From: Gillisia sp. CAL575
Lineage (GTDB): Bacteria; Bacteroidota; Bacteroidia; Flavobacteriales; Flavobacteriaceae
Reading direction: 5' to 3'
Assembly (NCBI RefSeq): GCF_000403785.1
Contig: NZ_APHJ01000024.1
Coordinates: 1 to 64,000 of the forward strand
Length of the DNA stretch: 64,000 nucleotides
Made by a program: the position numbers and the translations under genes
The notes under the pieces: model-generated
Told to the model about the DNA's origin: nothing
The model's database searches: none
What the model saw: the letters and a program-made list of their open reading frames with translations, nothing else
Shown here: one piece after another, positions 26,344 through 34,317 of the stretch
How positions within the stretch are numbered: position 1 is the first letter of the stretch
Layout of the letters: each line of letters opens with the position of its first letter

Positions 26344-28278
26344 TTGGTTAAATCTAAACTGAAAGTTCTCAAAAGTGATATCTTGCAGCGTAATCGCAGC
26401 TATCCAACTATGTTTTATCTAGTTCATCATCCAGACGATTTTGAGAAAATTACAGAGACTGTAATTCCGTTTTTCGAAAAATCTAATTTTACTCTTCTTA
26501 CACTTCCTATATCAAATCAGTTTTCACCAGAAGAGGATTCGGTATTAGTCACTTACCTCTCCGATTTAAATTTTAAAGACTTATTACTTAAGACTACTAA
26601 ACATAATTGGAATTTGGCGGTCCTACCACATCCCGAGGGTCAAAAAGCAATAAAATTATTGGGGATCACTGGCAAAATGGAAGAGATTACGATGGAAATC
26701 TTGGATGGAGAAGAAGTGAATGAATTGGATTTGCTTTATTGTAATGAGATTCCTGTATTACAATCTGTAAATGTAGGAGATGTTCTTATTTTTTCTGAAC
26801 AAAAAGGAGCACAAGGTTTTATTTCTGAAGTATATCAATTTATAAAAAACATCAGAAGGTTGCCAGGGTTAATTCATAAATCATTTCTCTTAACTGCAGA
26901 CGAAGAACAAATTATTCACACTTCGGCTTTAGGAATTATTGCGGTGGAACATCCTTCGGCTTCAGTGATCTCTAAAAGATTGCTAGAAAACATAGTGTTG
27001 AATGATGGGAAATTTCAGGTACTCATACTTTCGCCACAAAGCATTTTTCAGCTATTAACTTTTCTATTCAAAAGTTTACTACCCAACCCTACTTTCAAGG
27101 CACAATTACCCTCATTTATAGGATATATTAAAACAACAAATCTAAAGATCGAGAATGGGGAGCCAATAGATTTCTCTATAGATGGGGAAAAATTAACGGC
27201 GAAAGAAATAAACTTAAACGTACACAACCGGGAAATAAAACTTCATCAAAAAAGCGAATATGCATCAAAAAATGAAGGTGTAGACGAAAAAAAGAATCTC
27301 AAAATAGACAAATTACCCACGGGAGAAAAAAGGGAAGAGCTTACACAAAGAAAAATGCCTTTTTTACCCAGAGCTACCACAGAGGAATTTCAGGAATTAT
27401 TCAAAGTTTTAAAAGAGAATGCAAAGCTTAGCTCTTCATTTTTAGTGATGATGATCCTCGCGACCTTAATTGCCACATTTGGATTATTTGGAGATTCATC
27501 TCCAGTAATTATTGGCGCTATGATACTTGCTCCCATCATCGCTCCTATTGTTTCATTTTCTATGGGAATGGTGCGATATGATACTAATATGCTTAAAACA
27601 GGAATAGTTACCATCTTAATTGGAACTATTGTGGCATTAATATTTGCAGCCGGAGTAAGTATGATTATACCTCTTAAAGTGCTGACCTCAGAAATTGATG
27701 CACGTCTCACTCCTACCCTTTTAGATATGGGAATAGCGGTAGCCTCTGGGATTGCAGCAGCATATGCGCATGCAAAAGAAGGTATTGCGAAAAGTTTGGC
27801 TGGGGTAGCAATTGCCGTTGCCTTGGTACCTCCATTGGCTGTAGCAGGAATAGGTATTGGTTGGTGGGACTGGGATGTGTTTTCTGGTGCTTTTCTTCTT
27901 TATTTAACCAATCTTGCAGGAATTATCATGTTTGCGGGTCTCACATTTCTACTTTTAGGTTTTGCACCTTTTAGACGCGCAAGAATGGGATTAGTTTATA
28001 CGCTTATAACCATTAGTATTGTTATGATTCCTCTTTCCCTCTCTTTTAATAGAATTAAGCAAGAAGCCAATATAACCTCAAAATTGGAGGGAACAAATTT
28101 TGATAAGATTTATCTTAGAGATGTAAAAGTTAGAACAGGAAAACCGATCATGGTTTCTTTAAAATTAGTGAGTCCGGAAGCAATAGATTCTAAAGAAATG
28201 GAAACTATTAAGGAACAAATTGAAGAAAAAATTGGAGAACCAATAATTTTAGAAGTTATTTCTGCTATTGAATTTTAA
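26344..28278 (+). CDS. DUF389 membrane protein with degenerate lipid-kinase-like N-terminus
   Basis: Membrane protein of unknown function. The best start is TTG at 26344; the in-frame stop at 26320 blocks further extension and the next ATG is at 26410. Residues 1 to about 305 look like a diacylglycerol-kinase/YegS-type fold. VLVTYLSD and NLAVLPHPEG occupy the places of the GGDGT and LGIIPLGTGND motifs, which are missing, and FSIDGEKLTAKEINLNVH resembles the C-terminal beta domain. Residues about 350-570 are DUF389 (TIGR00341) with six or so membrane helices: PVIIGAMILAPIIAP, GIAAAYAHAKEGIAKSLAGV, ALVPPLAVAGIGIG. A soluble C-terminal tail follows. It is probably a sensor or regulator with no kinase activity; the kinase-fold reading is an inference. 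Confidence 0.8.
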   Translation: MVKSKLKVLKSDILQRNRSYPTMFYLVHHPDDFEKITETVIPFFEKSNFTLLTLPISNQFSPEEDSVLVTYLSDLNFKDLLLKTTKHNWNLAVLPHPEGQKAIKLLGITGKMEEITMEILDGEEVNELDLLYCNEIPVLQSVNVGDVLIFSEQKGAQGFISEVYQFIKNIRRLPGLIHKSFLLTADEEQIIHTSALGIIAVEHPSASVISKRLLENIVLNDGKFQVLILSPQSIFQLLTFLFKSLLPNPTFKAQLPSFIGYIKTTNLKIENGEPIDFSIDGEKLTAKEINLNVHNREIKLHQKSEYASKNEGVDEKKNLKIDKLPTGEKREELTQRKMPFLPRATTEEFQELFKVLKENAKLSSSFLVMMILATLIATFGLFGDSSPVIIGAMILAPIIAPIVSFSMGMVRYDTNMLKTGIVTILIGTIVALIFAAGVSMIIPLKVLTSEIDARLTPTLLDMGIAVASGIAAAYAHAKEGIAKSLAGVAIAVALVPPLAVAGIGIGWWDWDVFSGAFLLYLTNLAGIIMFAGLTFLLLGFAPFRRARMGLVYTLITISIVMIPLSLSFNRIKQEANITSKLEGTNFDKIYLRDVKVRTGKPIMVSLKLVSPEAIDSKEMETIKEQIEEKIGEPIILEVISAIEF

Positions 28279-28435
28279 CCCAAATTAAAGGATTTATACT
28301 TTTTTATCTTGCCAGTATTTATGGAGCTTTGCCTAAACATTTTTGTTTTAATAGCTATCGAAAAAATTTAAAGTAAAATGTTCTAAGGATCTTGATTCAA
28401 TAAAAATATTACAGCATAAAAAGCCTACATCAAAG

Positions 28436-29065
28436 ATGAAAAAATTGGATTTGAAAAATTGGAATAGAAGAGAGCATTTTGAATTTTTCTCAAGCTTCGA
28501 TGAACCTTTTTTCGGGATAGTTTCTGAAGTTGATTGTACAAAAGCCTATAAATTCTGTAAAAATAATAATCGTTCCTTTTTTGCGCATTATTTGCATAAG
28601 GCATTAACCGCGGTTAACGAGGTTCCAGAATTTAAGTATAGAATCTTGAATAACGAAGTAGTGGTGTATGAGGAAGTGCACTCTGCCGCGACCATTGCCA
28701 GACCAGATGGTACTTTCGCTTTTTCATTTGCTGAGTTCGATTCAGATTTCTCAGTTTTTCAAGAAAGATTGAATAAAGAAATTGAGGAGGTTCAAAATAC
28801 AACAGGATTAAGACTCAGCGATGCTTCACAACGTTTAGATGCAATCCATATTTCATCATTTCCTTGGCATAAACTTACAGGCCTAACTCACTCTCGAAAT
28901 TTTAAATATCCAGACAGTGTTCCAAAAATAACCTTTGGTAAAATGTATGCAATGGGAAATGAGAATAAATTACCAGTTGCTATTAACGTTCATCATGGAT
29001 TAATGGATGGTTTTCATGTGGCTAAATTCCTTGAAGTATTTCAAAAATTATTAGATTCAGAATAA
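28436..29065 (+). CDS. Chloramphenicol acetyltransferase-like acyltransferase
   Basis: Trimeric acetyl-CoA-dependent O-acetyltransferase of the CAT (type A) fold, 209 residues. The catalytic HHxxxDG motif is intact: His186-His187-Gly-Leu-Met-Asp191-Gly192 followed by FHVAKF, with His187 the likely base and Asp191 structural. Other CAT features are NWNRREHFEFF near the N-terminus, SFFAHYLHKALTAVNEVPEF, and FPWHKLTGLTHS. Many Bacteroidota chromosomes carry such copies, and resistance should not be assumed; its natural substrate may be another hydroxyl compound. Standalone gene with no sign of mobility nearby. Confidence 0.88.
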   Translation: MKKLDLKNWNRREHFEFFSSFDEPFFGIVSEVDCTKAYKFCKNNNRSFFAHYLHKALTAVNEVPEFKYRILNNEVVVYEEVHSAATIARPDGTFAFSFAEFDSDFSVFQERLNKEIEEVQNTTGLRLSDASQRLDAIHISSFPWHKLTGLTHSRNFKYPDSVPKITFGKMYAMGNENKLPVAINVHHGLMDGFHVAKFLEVFQKLLDSE

Positions 29066-29119
29066 ACTATAAGAATTTCATAATTTAAATTTCTGCTTTA
29101 AAGCAGTGTTTACATTTCC

Positions 29120-29127
29120 TATATTTA
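29120..29127 (+). promoter_or_regulatory. Candidate -7 box for the FKBP lipoprotein
   Basis: TATATTTA, close to TAnnTTTG, 17 bp before the ATG at 29145. It lies inside the longer reading frame from 29106 and so argues for the later start. Confidence 0.4.
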
Positions 29128-29144
29128 CCCTCAAAAAAATAACT

Positions 29145-29600
29145 ATGAAATATCCCCTATTAGCATTTGTATTTATCTTATTTCTATCCTGTGATAATAA
29201 TGATAAGGAGAATGTAGATTATAAAGTTCAGAACGAAAAAGAAATTGCTGAATACATCAGCGAAAATAATTTAAATGCTCAAAAAAGCAATTCCGGATTG
29301 TACTATGTTATAGAGGAAGAAGGAGCTGGTGTGCAACCTACTTCAAATTCAGATGTTACCGTTGCCTATAAAGGATATTTTTTAAATGGATCTGTATTCG
29401 ATCAAAGTAATTCTAACGGGATAAGTCTCAACTTACAACAAGTTATAAAAGGTTGGACAGAGGGAATCACTTATTTTAAAGAAGGGGGATCAGGGCTTTT
29501 ACTAGTTCCAGCGCATCTTGGATATGGAAATAATAACTCCAATGGAATTCCCGGGGGTTCAGTACTTATTTTTGAGATTGATTTGATTTCTGTTAATTAG
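29145..29600 (+). CDS. FKBP-type peptidyl-prolyl isomerase lipoprotein
   Basis: Membrane-anchored prolyl isomerase that helps fold exported proteins. From the ATG at 29145 the protein has 151 residues: a lipoprotein signal with lipobox FLSC (Cys16), an acidic linker, then one FKBP domain (about 55-151). Core elements are VTVAYKGYFLNGSVFDQS, the VIKGWTEGI hairpin and the LLLVPAHLGYGN and GIPGGSVLIFEIDL strands, close to FkpA/MIP C-terminal domains. An earlier in-frame Met at 29106 would spoil the signal peptide and overlap a -7 box. Monocistronic. FKBP lipoproteins are common in gliding/T9SS Bacteroidota, but this one is short. Confidence 0.9.
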   Translation: MKYPLLAFVFILFLSCDNNDKENVDYKVQNEKEIAEYISENNLNAQKSNSGLYYVIEEEGAGVQPTSNSDVTVAYKGYFLNGSVFDQSNSNGISLNLQQVIKGWTEGITYFKEGGSGLLLVPAHLGYGNNNSNGIPGGSVLIFEIDLISVN

Positions 29601-30246
29601 AAAGTCATTAGTTGTAATAGGATAGTTTTCTGAGGACTATTATTTACTAAAAAGTTGGTAACTATATACTTGAATATGAGTTAATTCTAAGACTTTTAAG
29701 TTTACACTGAATAATCTAACTGAATAAAAAAGCTTCAAAATTAAAACTTTTGAAGCTTTTTTATTTTACATCTTTAGATCGCCTATTTACACATTCATAT
29801 AAAACTTAGAAAAAGATCACAATTCAAATATTTGTAACCTGTTTAAAACAAGCATTTTCCGTTTTAATCTTTTATAAGTAGATTTTATCTAAAAAGCCAC
29901 CATTACGCTCACAATCTATTGCCTATCAGTCGATTAGACCCCACGATTAAATTTTACCTATATTCGTTCCTTGGTTCCAAGGATATTCATCCTTAATTAT
30001 TCAAAAAATAGTGAGTTGAAAATTGACTCATTAATCTTTATAATTTTCCTAAAACTATAATTAATAGAGAATAGGAAATCACCCTTTTTTGAAAACCCAA
30101 AATTTTAGTTCACATAATTCTTATCTGATCTCGGTTATTCTACCCTATCAGTGTCCTCCCAATATTTTAAATGAAATCCAGATTTGGAGTTTCACAATTC
30201 ACATGTGTTGAAAATCAACATATATTTCAATTAAATATTTAATGAA
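29601..30246. other. Long intergenic region before a TonB receptor gene
   Basis: 646 bp without a supported gene. It holds a strong terminator at 29726-29762 and, in the last 280 bp before the receptor start, two overlapping short hairpins at 29968-29983 and 29979-29994 (mutually exclusive pairing of AAGGA). No clear -33/-7 pair was found for the receptor. Confidence 0.6.
29726..29762. terminator. Bidirectional Rho-independent terminator
   Basis: Perfect 15-bp stem AAAAAAGCTTCAAAA / TTTTGAAGCTTTTTT with a 7-nt loop. The flanking A and T runs make it work in both directions. It ends the FKBP transcript. Confidence 0.9.
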
Positions 30247-33051
30247 ATGAGAAAAGATTACTCAAAAAGATCATTACCCAACTTATTAAAATCACAAAGC
30301 AAAATGCCATTGGCCCTAAAATATAGCCTTTTCATTTTCGCTCTCTGTACATTTCCAATGTCGGCTTCCAGTAATAATTTTAATATTACAATAGAGAACA
30401 GTAATTCATACCAAGAGCGCGAGGTTACCGGAATTGTAAGAGATAATACTGGAACTCCACTCCCAGGTGCAACAATTTTAGTTAAAGGAACCAACATAGG
30501 TGTACAATCAGATTTTGATGGGAAATTTAGCTTGATGTTACCTGAAGATAAAAACATTATAGTTATTTCCTTTATAAGTTTTAAAACTAAAGAGGTGGAT
30601 GTTTCAAAATCAAAGACCATTGATGTAAAATTAGATGAGGCCGCTGCAAGATTAGATGATGTAGTGATCATTGGAAGTCGCGGGAAACCACGAACATCTT
30701 TCGATTCTCCGGTTCCTGTTGATAATATCTCAACCGCAGAATTAAAGCAAACCGGCAAAGGAGTGTTGGATCAACAGCTTATGGCTAAAGTACCATCTTA
30801 CAACTCTACAGAACAACCAGTATCTGATGCTGCAGCACATTTTAGTCCTGCAGGCCTTAGAGGTTTGTTTCCTAGTAGAACCTTGGTTTTGGTAAATGGT
30901 AAAAGAAAGAACTTAAGTGCATTAGTTTATAGCTATGTAACCCCTGGTCGTGGGGAAGTAGGTGTAGATATGAAAGCAATACCATCTGCAGCTTTAGAAC
31001 GAGTAGAGATCCTTAGAGATGGTGCTGCCGCGCAATATGGTTCTGATGCCGTTGCCGGAGTAATCAACCTTGTGCTTAAAGAAAATTCGGATCCATTTAT
31101 AAATACTGGTTATAGCGTAACTACAGAAGGGGATGGAGAACAGTACCAAATTGAAACTGGGTTTGGAGTTAAAATAGCCGATAAAGGCTTTGCAAACTTC
31201 ACTTTTAGTTATTTCGATCAGAAACAAACTCAGAGAGCGGGAACAATAACCAGCGTAGAAGATGAAGCTAACTATTGGGGAGTTACAGATGATACAGATT
31301 TTACAATATCAGATCTGCAATCTTTCTTACAACGTAATCCGAGTGCAGGATTCCAAGTGGGATCACCAGATGTAACCATAACCAATTTCGCTTACAATAC
31401 AGGTTATACTTTAGATGAAGAAACTAATACTGAAATTTATTCTTTTGGTACATTGGCTAATAGAACCGGATCTTCTCCTCAATTTGCAAGAGTTCCTTAC
31501 TGGGTTCCTGGTTTCGAACAAATTTACCCGGGTACTGATTTTTTCTTAGCAGAAATGGCACCTAGAATTAATGATTACACTTTTGCATTGGGTTTAAAAA
31601 CCACTTACAATGAGTGGGATTTCGACTTAAGTTCTACTATGGGAAGGAACAGAATAGATTATTATATTGAAAATTCCTTTAACCAATCTTTTGGAGCAAG
31701 TAGCCCATCAGACTTTTATAATGGGGCTCATCAATTTAGCCATGTTGTAAATAATCTTGATGTAGTTAGATCTTTTGAAGATACTGGATTAAATTCCTTA
31801 ACTGTAGGATTTGGTGCAGAGCATCGTACAGAGCGTTTTGTTACTGAAGAAGGAGAATTTGCTTCTTATGGAGATGGTACGCCAGACGATCTAACAGATA
31901 GAACGGGATCTGAATCTTTTGGTGGATTTAGACCCGAAAATGCTTCTAATGATTACAGGAGTAATATAGGTCTATATACAGATGTGACAGCAGATATAAC
32001 TGAAGACTTCCTACTGGGAGGAGCTGTACGTTATGAAAATTATTCTGATTTTGGATCTAATTTAAGCTGGAAAGCAAATACCAGATATAAAACATTAGAT
32101 AACAAATTAGCCATAAGAGGTTCTATAAGTACTGGTTTTAGAGCGCCAGCCTTACACCAAATTTATTATACGGCTACTACTACCACTCTTACAGAAAACG
32201 GAATACAACAAAATGGAATTTTGAACAATGCAGATCCTGCATTACGCGCTTTAGGGATTCCAAAATTAGATGCAGAAACCTCTTTTAATCTTGGAGCAGG
32301 TTTGACTTATAGATTCAGTAGAAAAATTGGTTTAACAATGGATGTTTATCAAATAGATGTTGATGATAGAATTGTGCTTTCTGGTCAGGTAACTCCAACC
32401 GGAGATCCAAGCAGTCCAATAGATCAAACCCTATCTAGTGTAAATGTAGGAGCTGCAGGATTCTTTTTGAATGCTATTAATACGCGTACAAAAGGAATTG
32501 ATATTGTATTTAGTTATGATAATATTGAATTAGGTAAAGGATTTTTAAGTGGTAGTTTAGCTGCTAACTTTAATAAAACTGAAGTAAGAAGCACTCAGTT
32601 TCCAAAATTCATTGAAGACAATAATCTAGGAGACGCTTTATTCTCTAGAGAAGACGTATCTAGAGTAGAGTCATGGAGACCTAGATCTAAGATCATAGGT
32701 TCAATAAATTATACTTTAGATAAATTCTCTACGAACTTATCTATGATGCACTACGGAAAAGTTACTTATAGACACCCAAGTAACCCGGCAGATGATGCTA
32801 CTTATGGCAGTAAGTTATTGACTAATCTTAGTTTTAGTTATGATTTCACAGAGAAAATCGCTTTAACTGTGGGAGTTAATAATTTATTTAATGTGTATCC
32901 AGATACTTTTGCAGATGCTTATAGTAATAATGGAGGTGTTCCTAAAGACCGAAACTTAGATTTCGTAGGAAGATTCAAATACCCTTGGCAAACCACTCAA
33001 TTTGGAATTGATGGTACAAGAATATTTACCAATATAGCTTTCAAATTCTAG
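30247..33051 (+). CDS. TonB-dependent outer-membrane receptor
   Basis: TonB-energised outer-membrane receptor of 934 residues. The N-terminus is long and basic before the hydrophobic signal segment (about 22-41); starting at Met20 (30304) would give a conventional signal peptide, so the start is uncertain. A carboxypeptidase-like regulatory domain (about 58-130), TonB-box region DDVVIIGSRG (137-146), plug (about 150-275, with LVNGKRKNLSALV and VEILRDGAAAQYGSDAVAGV) and barrel follow, ending in a terminal aromatic (IAFKF). It has no SusD partner. The plug/barrel pattern resembles catecholate-siderophore or metal-chelate receptors (FTNIAFKF end, GFRAPALHQIYYT), but the ligand is not determinable here. 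Confidence 0.92.
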   Translation: MRKDYSKRSLPNLLKSQSKMPLALKYSLFIFALCTFPMSASSNNFNITIENSNSYQEREVTGIVRDNTGTPLPGATILVKGTNIGVQSDFDGKFSLMLPEDKNIIVISFISFKTKEVDVSKSKTIDVKLDEAAARLDDVVIIGSRGKPRTSFDSPVPVDNISTAELKQTGKGVLDQQLMAKVPSYNSTEQPVSDAAAHFSPAGLRGLFPSRTLVLVNGKRKNLSALVYSYVTPGRGEVGVDMKAIPSAALERVEILRDGAAAQYGSDAVAGVINLVLKENSDPFINTGYSVTTEGDGEQYQIETGFGVKIADKGFANFTFSYFDQKQTQRAGTITSVEDEANYWGVTDDTDFTISDLQSFLQRNPSAGFQVGSPDVTITNFAYNTGYTLDEETNTEIYSFGTLANRTGSSPQFARVPYWVPGFEQIYPGTDFFLAEMAPRINDYTFALGLKTTYNEWDFDLSSTMGRNRIDYYIENSFNQSFGASSPSDFYNGAHQFSHVVNNLDVVRSFEDTGLNSLTVGFGAEHRTERFVTEEGEFASYGDGTPDDLTDRTGSESFGGFRPENASNDYRSNIGLYTDVTADITEDFLLGGAVRYENYSDFGSNLSWKANTRYKTLDNKLAIRGSISTGFRAPALHQIYYTATTTTLTENGIQQNGILNNADPALRALGIPKLDAETSFNLGAGLTYRFSRKIGLTMDVYQIDVDDRIVLSGQVTPTGDPSSPIDQTLSSVNVGAAGFFLNAINTRTKGIDIVFSYDNIELGKGFLSGSLAANFNKTEVRSTQFPKFIEDNNLGDALFSREDVSRVESWRPRSKIIGSINYTLDKFSTNLSMMHYGKVTYRHPSNPADDATYGSKLLTNLSFSYDFTEKIALTVGVNNLFNVYPDTFADAYSNNGGVPKDRNLDFVGRFKYPWQTTQFGIDGTRIFTNIAFKF

Positions 33052-33070
33052 AACATAAGAAAGTTTATAT

Positions 33071-33109
33071 AATCCGCATTCAAGTAAAACTGAATGCGGA
33101 TTTTTTTTT
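33071..33109 (+). terminator. Terminator of the TonB receptor gene
   Basis: Perfect 12-bp stem AATCCGCATTCA / TGAATGCGGATT, 8-nt loop, then nine T (33101-33109). Confidence 0.92.
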
Positions 33110-33181
33110 GACAACATTATTATAGGAATTTCTTTAGCTATATTAAGCCTTACCAAGTTAGAAGAGTCCGCTTAACTCTAC

Positions 33182-33189
33182 TATATTTG
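33182..33189 (+). promoter_or_regulatory. -7 promoter box for the flavin monooxygenase
   Basis: TATATTTG, full TAnnTTTG match, 16 bp before the ATG at 33206. The -33 region is TTAG, about 21 bp upstream. Confidence 0.55.
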
Positions 33190-33205
33190 CATTAAACCCT
33201 AAAAA

Positions 33206-34243
33206 ATGTTCGATTTTATTATTGTAGGTAGTGCACAAGCTGGCCTTAGTATGGCTTATCACTTGAAGCAAATGGGGAAATCTTTTCTTGTTGTGGATAA
33301 GGAAAGTAAAATTGGAGAGTCTTGGTTAAGCAGATGGGATTCATTAACTCTTTTTACACCTACGGAATTCAATCATTTAGAAGGAATGGAATTTCCTGCT
33401 CCAAAAGGGCATTACCCCAATAAATATGAAGTCGCAGACTATTTTGATGCTTATGTTGAAAAATTCGAACTGCCTATTCAGTTTAATATTCTTATAACTT
33501 CAATAGAAAAAAAAAACGGGATATTTATATTGACCCACCAAAATGGAGAGTTAAAATGCTCCAATGTTATAGTTGCTACAGGCCCGTTTTATACACCTTA
33601 TACGCCTCCCTTTTCGATTAAAATTAATAAGGAGGTTAGACAGATACATAGTAACTTTTATAAGAATAGTGAACAATTACAGCATGGTGACACTTTAGTT
33701 GTTGGCGGGGGAGATTCTGGATTTCAGATCCTTGATGAGGTCTCACAAAATGGATTGACAACCTATTTTGCAGGTCCAGATGATGCTAAAACCTTACCTC
33801 AAGAAATTTTAGGAAAAACATTATGGTGGTGGTTTACTAAAACTGGTTTTCTTAGTGCCAGCAAACATTCCTGGATTGGTAAAATGATAGCAAATAGACC
33901 TCAACCAATAATTGGGCTTGATATTAAAGAAATTTTAGACAGAAAGAACGTTCATCTTGTTGGAAGAGCATTAGATGCAGATGAAAAATCTATAAACTTT
34001 GATAAGGAGGAAGTAAGCAGTATTAAAAATATAGTTTGGGCAACAGGATACCGCCCAAATTTTAACTGGATACAAGGTCTAGAACTAGATAAAAATGGAT
34101 ATCCTAAAAACAAAAGAGGAATAAGTTCTATAAAGGGTTTATACTTTATTGGTTTACCTTGGTTACATACTCGAGGCTCTGCCACTTTAGGTGGAGTTAA
34201 AAAGGATGCAGCTTATATATCTGAGATCATAGAAAAACAGTAA
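33206..34243 (+). CDS. FAD-dependent monooxygenase (CzcO/flavin-containing type)
   Basis: Flavoprotein oxidoreductase of 345 residues, cytoplasmic. It has an N-terminal FAD-binding Rossmann motif, IIVGSAQAGLS (residues 5-15), where the middle Gly of GxGxxG is Ala, as in some CzcO-type proteins. GESWLSRWDSLTLFTPTEFNHL follows, with the substrate-domain residues of flavin monooxygenases. A second NADPH-binding site VVGGGDSGFQ (around residue 165) and the ATGYRPNF motif (around residue 278) come next, then YFIGLPWLHTRGSATLGGV near the end. It has its own promoter and terminator. The substrate is unknown; annotation as a heavy-metal or K+ transport protein would be misleading. Confidence 0.85.
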   Translation: MFDFIIVGSAQAGLSMAYHLKQMGKSFLVVDKESKIGESWLSRWDSLTLFTPTEFNHLEGMEFPAPKGHYPNKYEVADYFDAYVEKFELPIQFNILITSIEKKNGIFILTHQNGELKCSNVIVATGPFYTPYTPPFSIKINKEVRQIHSNFYKNSEQLQHGDTLVVGGGDSGFQILDEVSQNGLTTYFAGPDDAKTLPQEILGKTLWWWFTKTGFLSASKHSWIGKMIANRPQPIIGLDIKEILDRKNVHLVGRALDADEKSINFDKEEVSSIKNIVWATGYRPNFNWIQGLELDKNGYPKNKRGISSIKGLYFIGLPWLHTRGSATLGGVKKDAAYISEIIEKQ

Positions 34244-34265
34244 AACTACATATGGATATAAATAG

Positions 34266-34295
34266 AAACTGCTCCAGAAATGGAGCAGTTTTTTT
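34266..34295 (+). terminator. Terminator of the flavin monooxygenase gene
   Basis: Perfect 11-bp stem AAACTGCTCCA / TGGAGCAGTTT with GAAA tetraloop, then T7. The convergent Oar-like gene ends 23 bp beyond. Confidence 0.9.
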
Positions 34296-34317
34296 ATGCT
34301 TATAATTTTGAAGAAGC

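Noticed and set aside
28436-29065. Acquired chloramphenicol-resistance gene
   Set aside because: It is CAT-like with the catalytic motif intact, but the base composition and context are like its neighbours, no mobile element is near, and chromosomal CAT-like genes are common in this group.
30258-30758. 166-codon open frame on the minus strand inside the TonB receptor gene
   Set aside because: It is fully antisense to a well-supported gene, has no domain pattern and no start context; such shadows are common in TonB genes.
33206-34243. Potassium-transport (CzcO/TrkA) function
   Set aside because: The label is a historical misannotation of this flavoprotein family; the sequence shows FAD and NADPH sites and no transport features.
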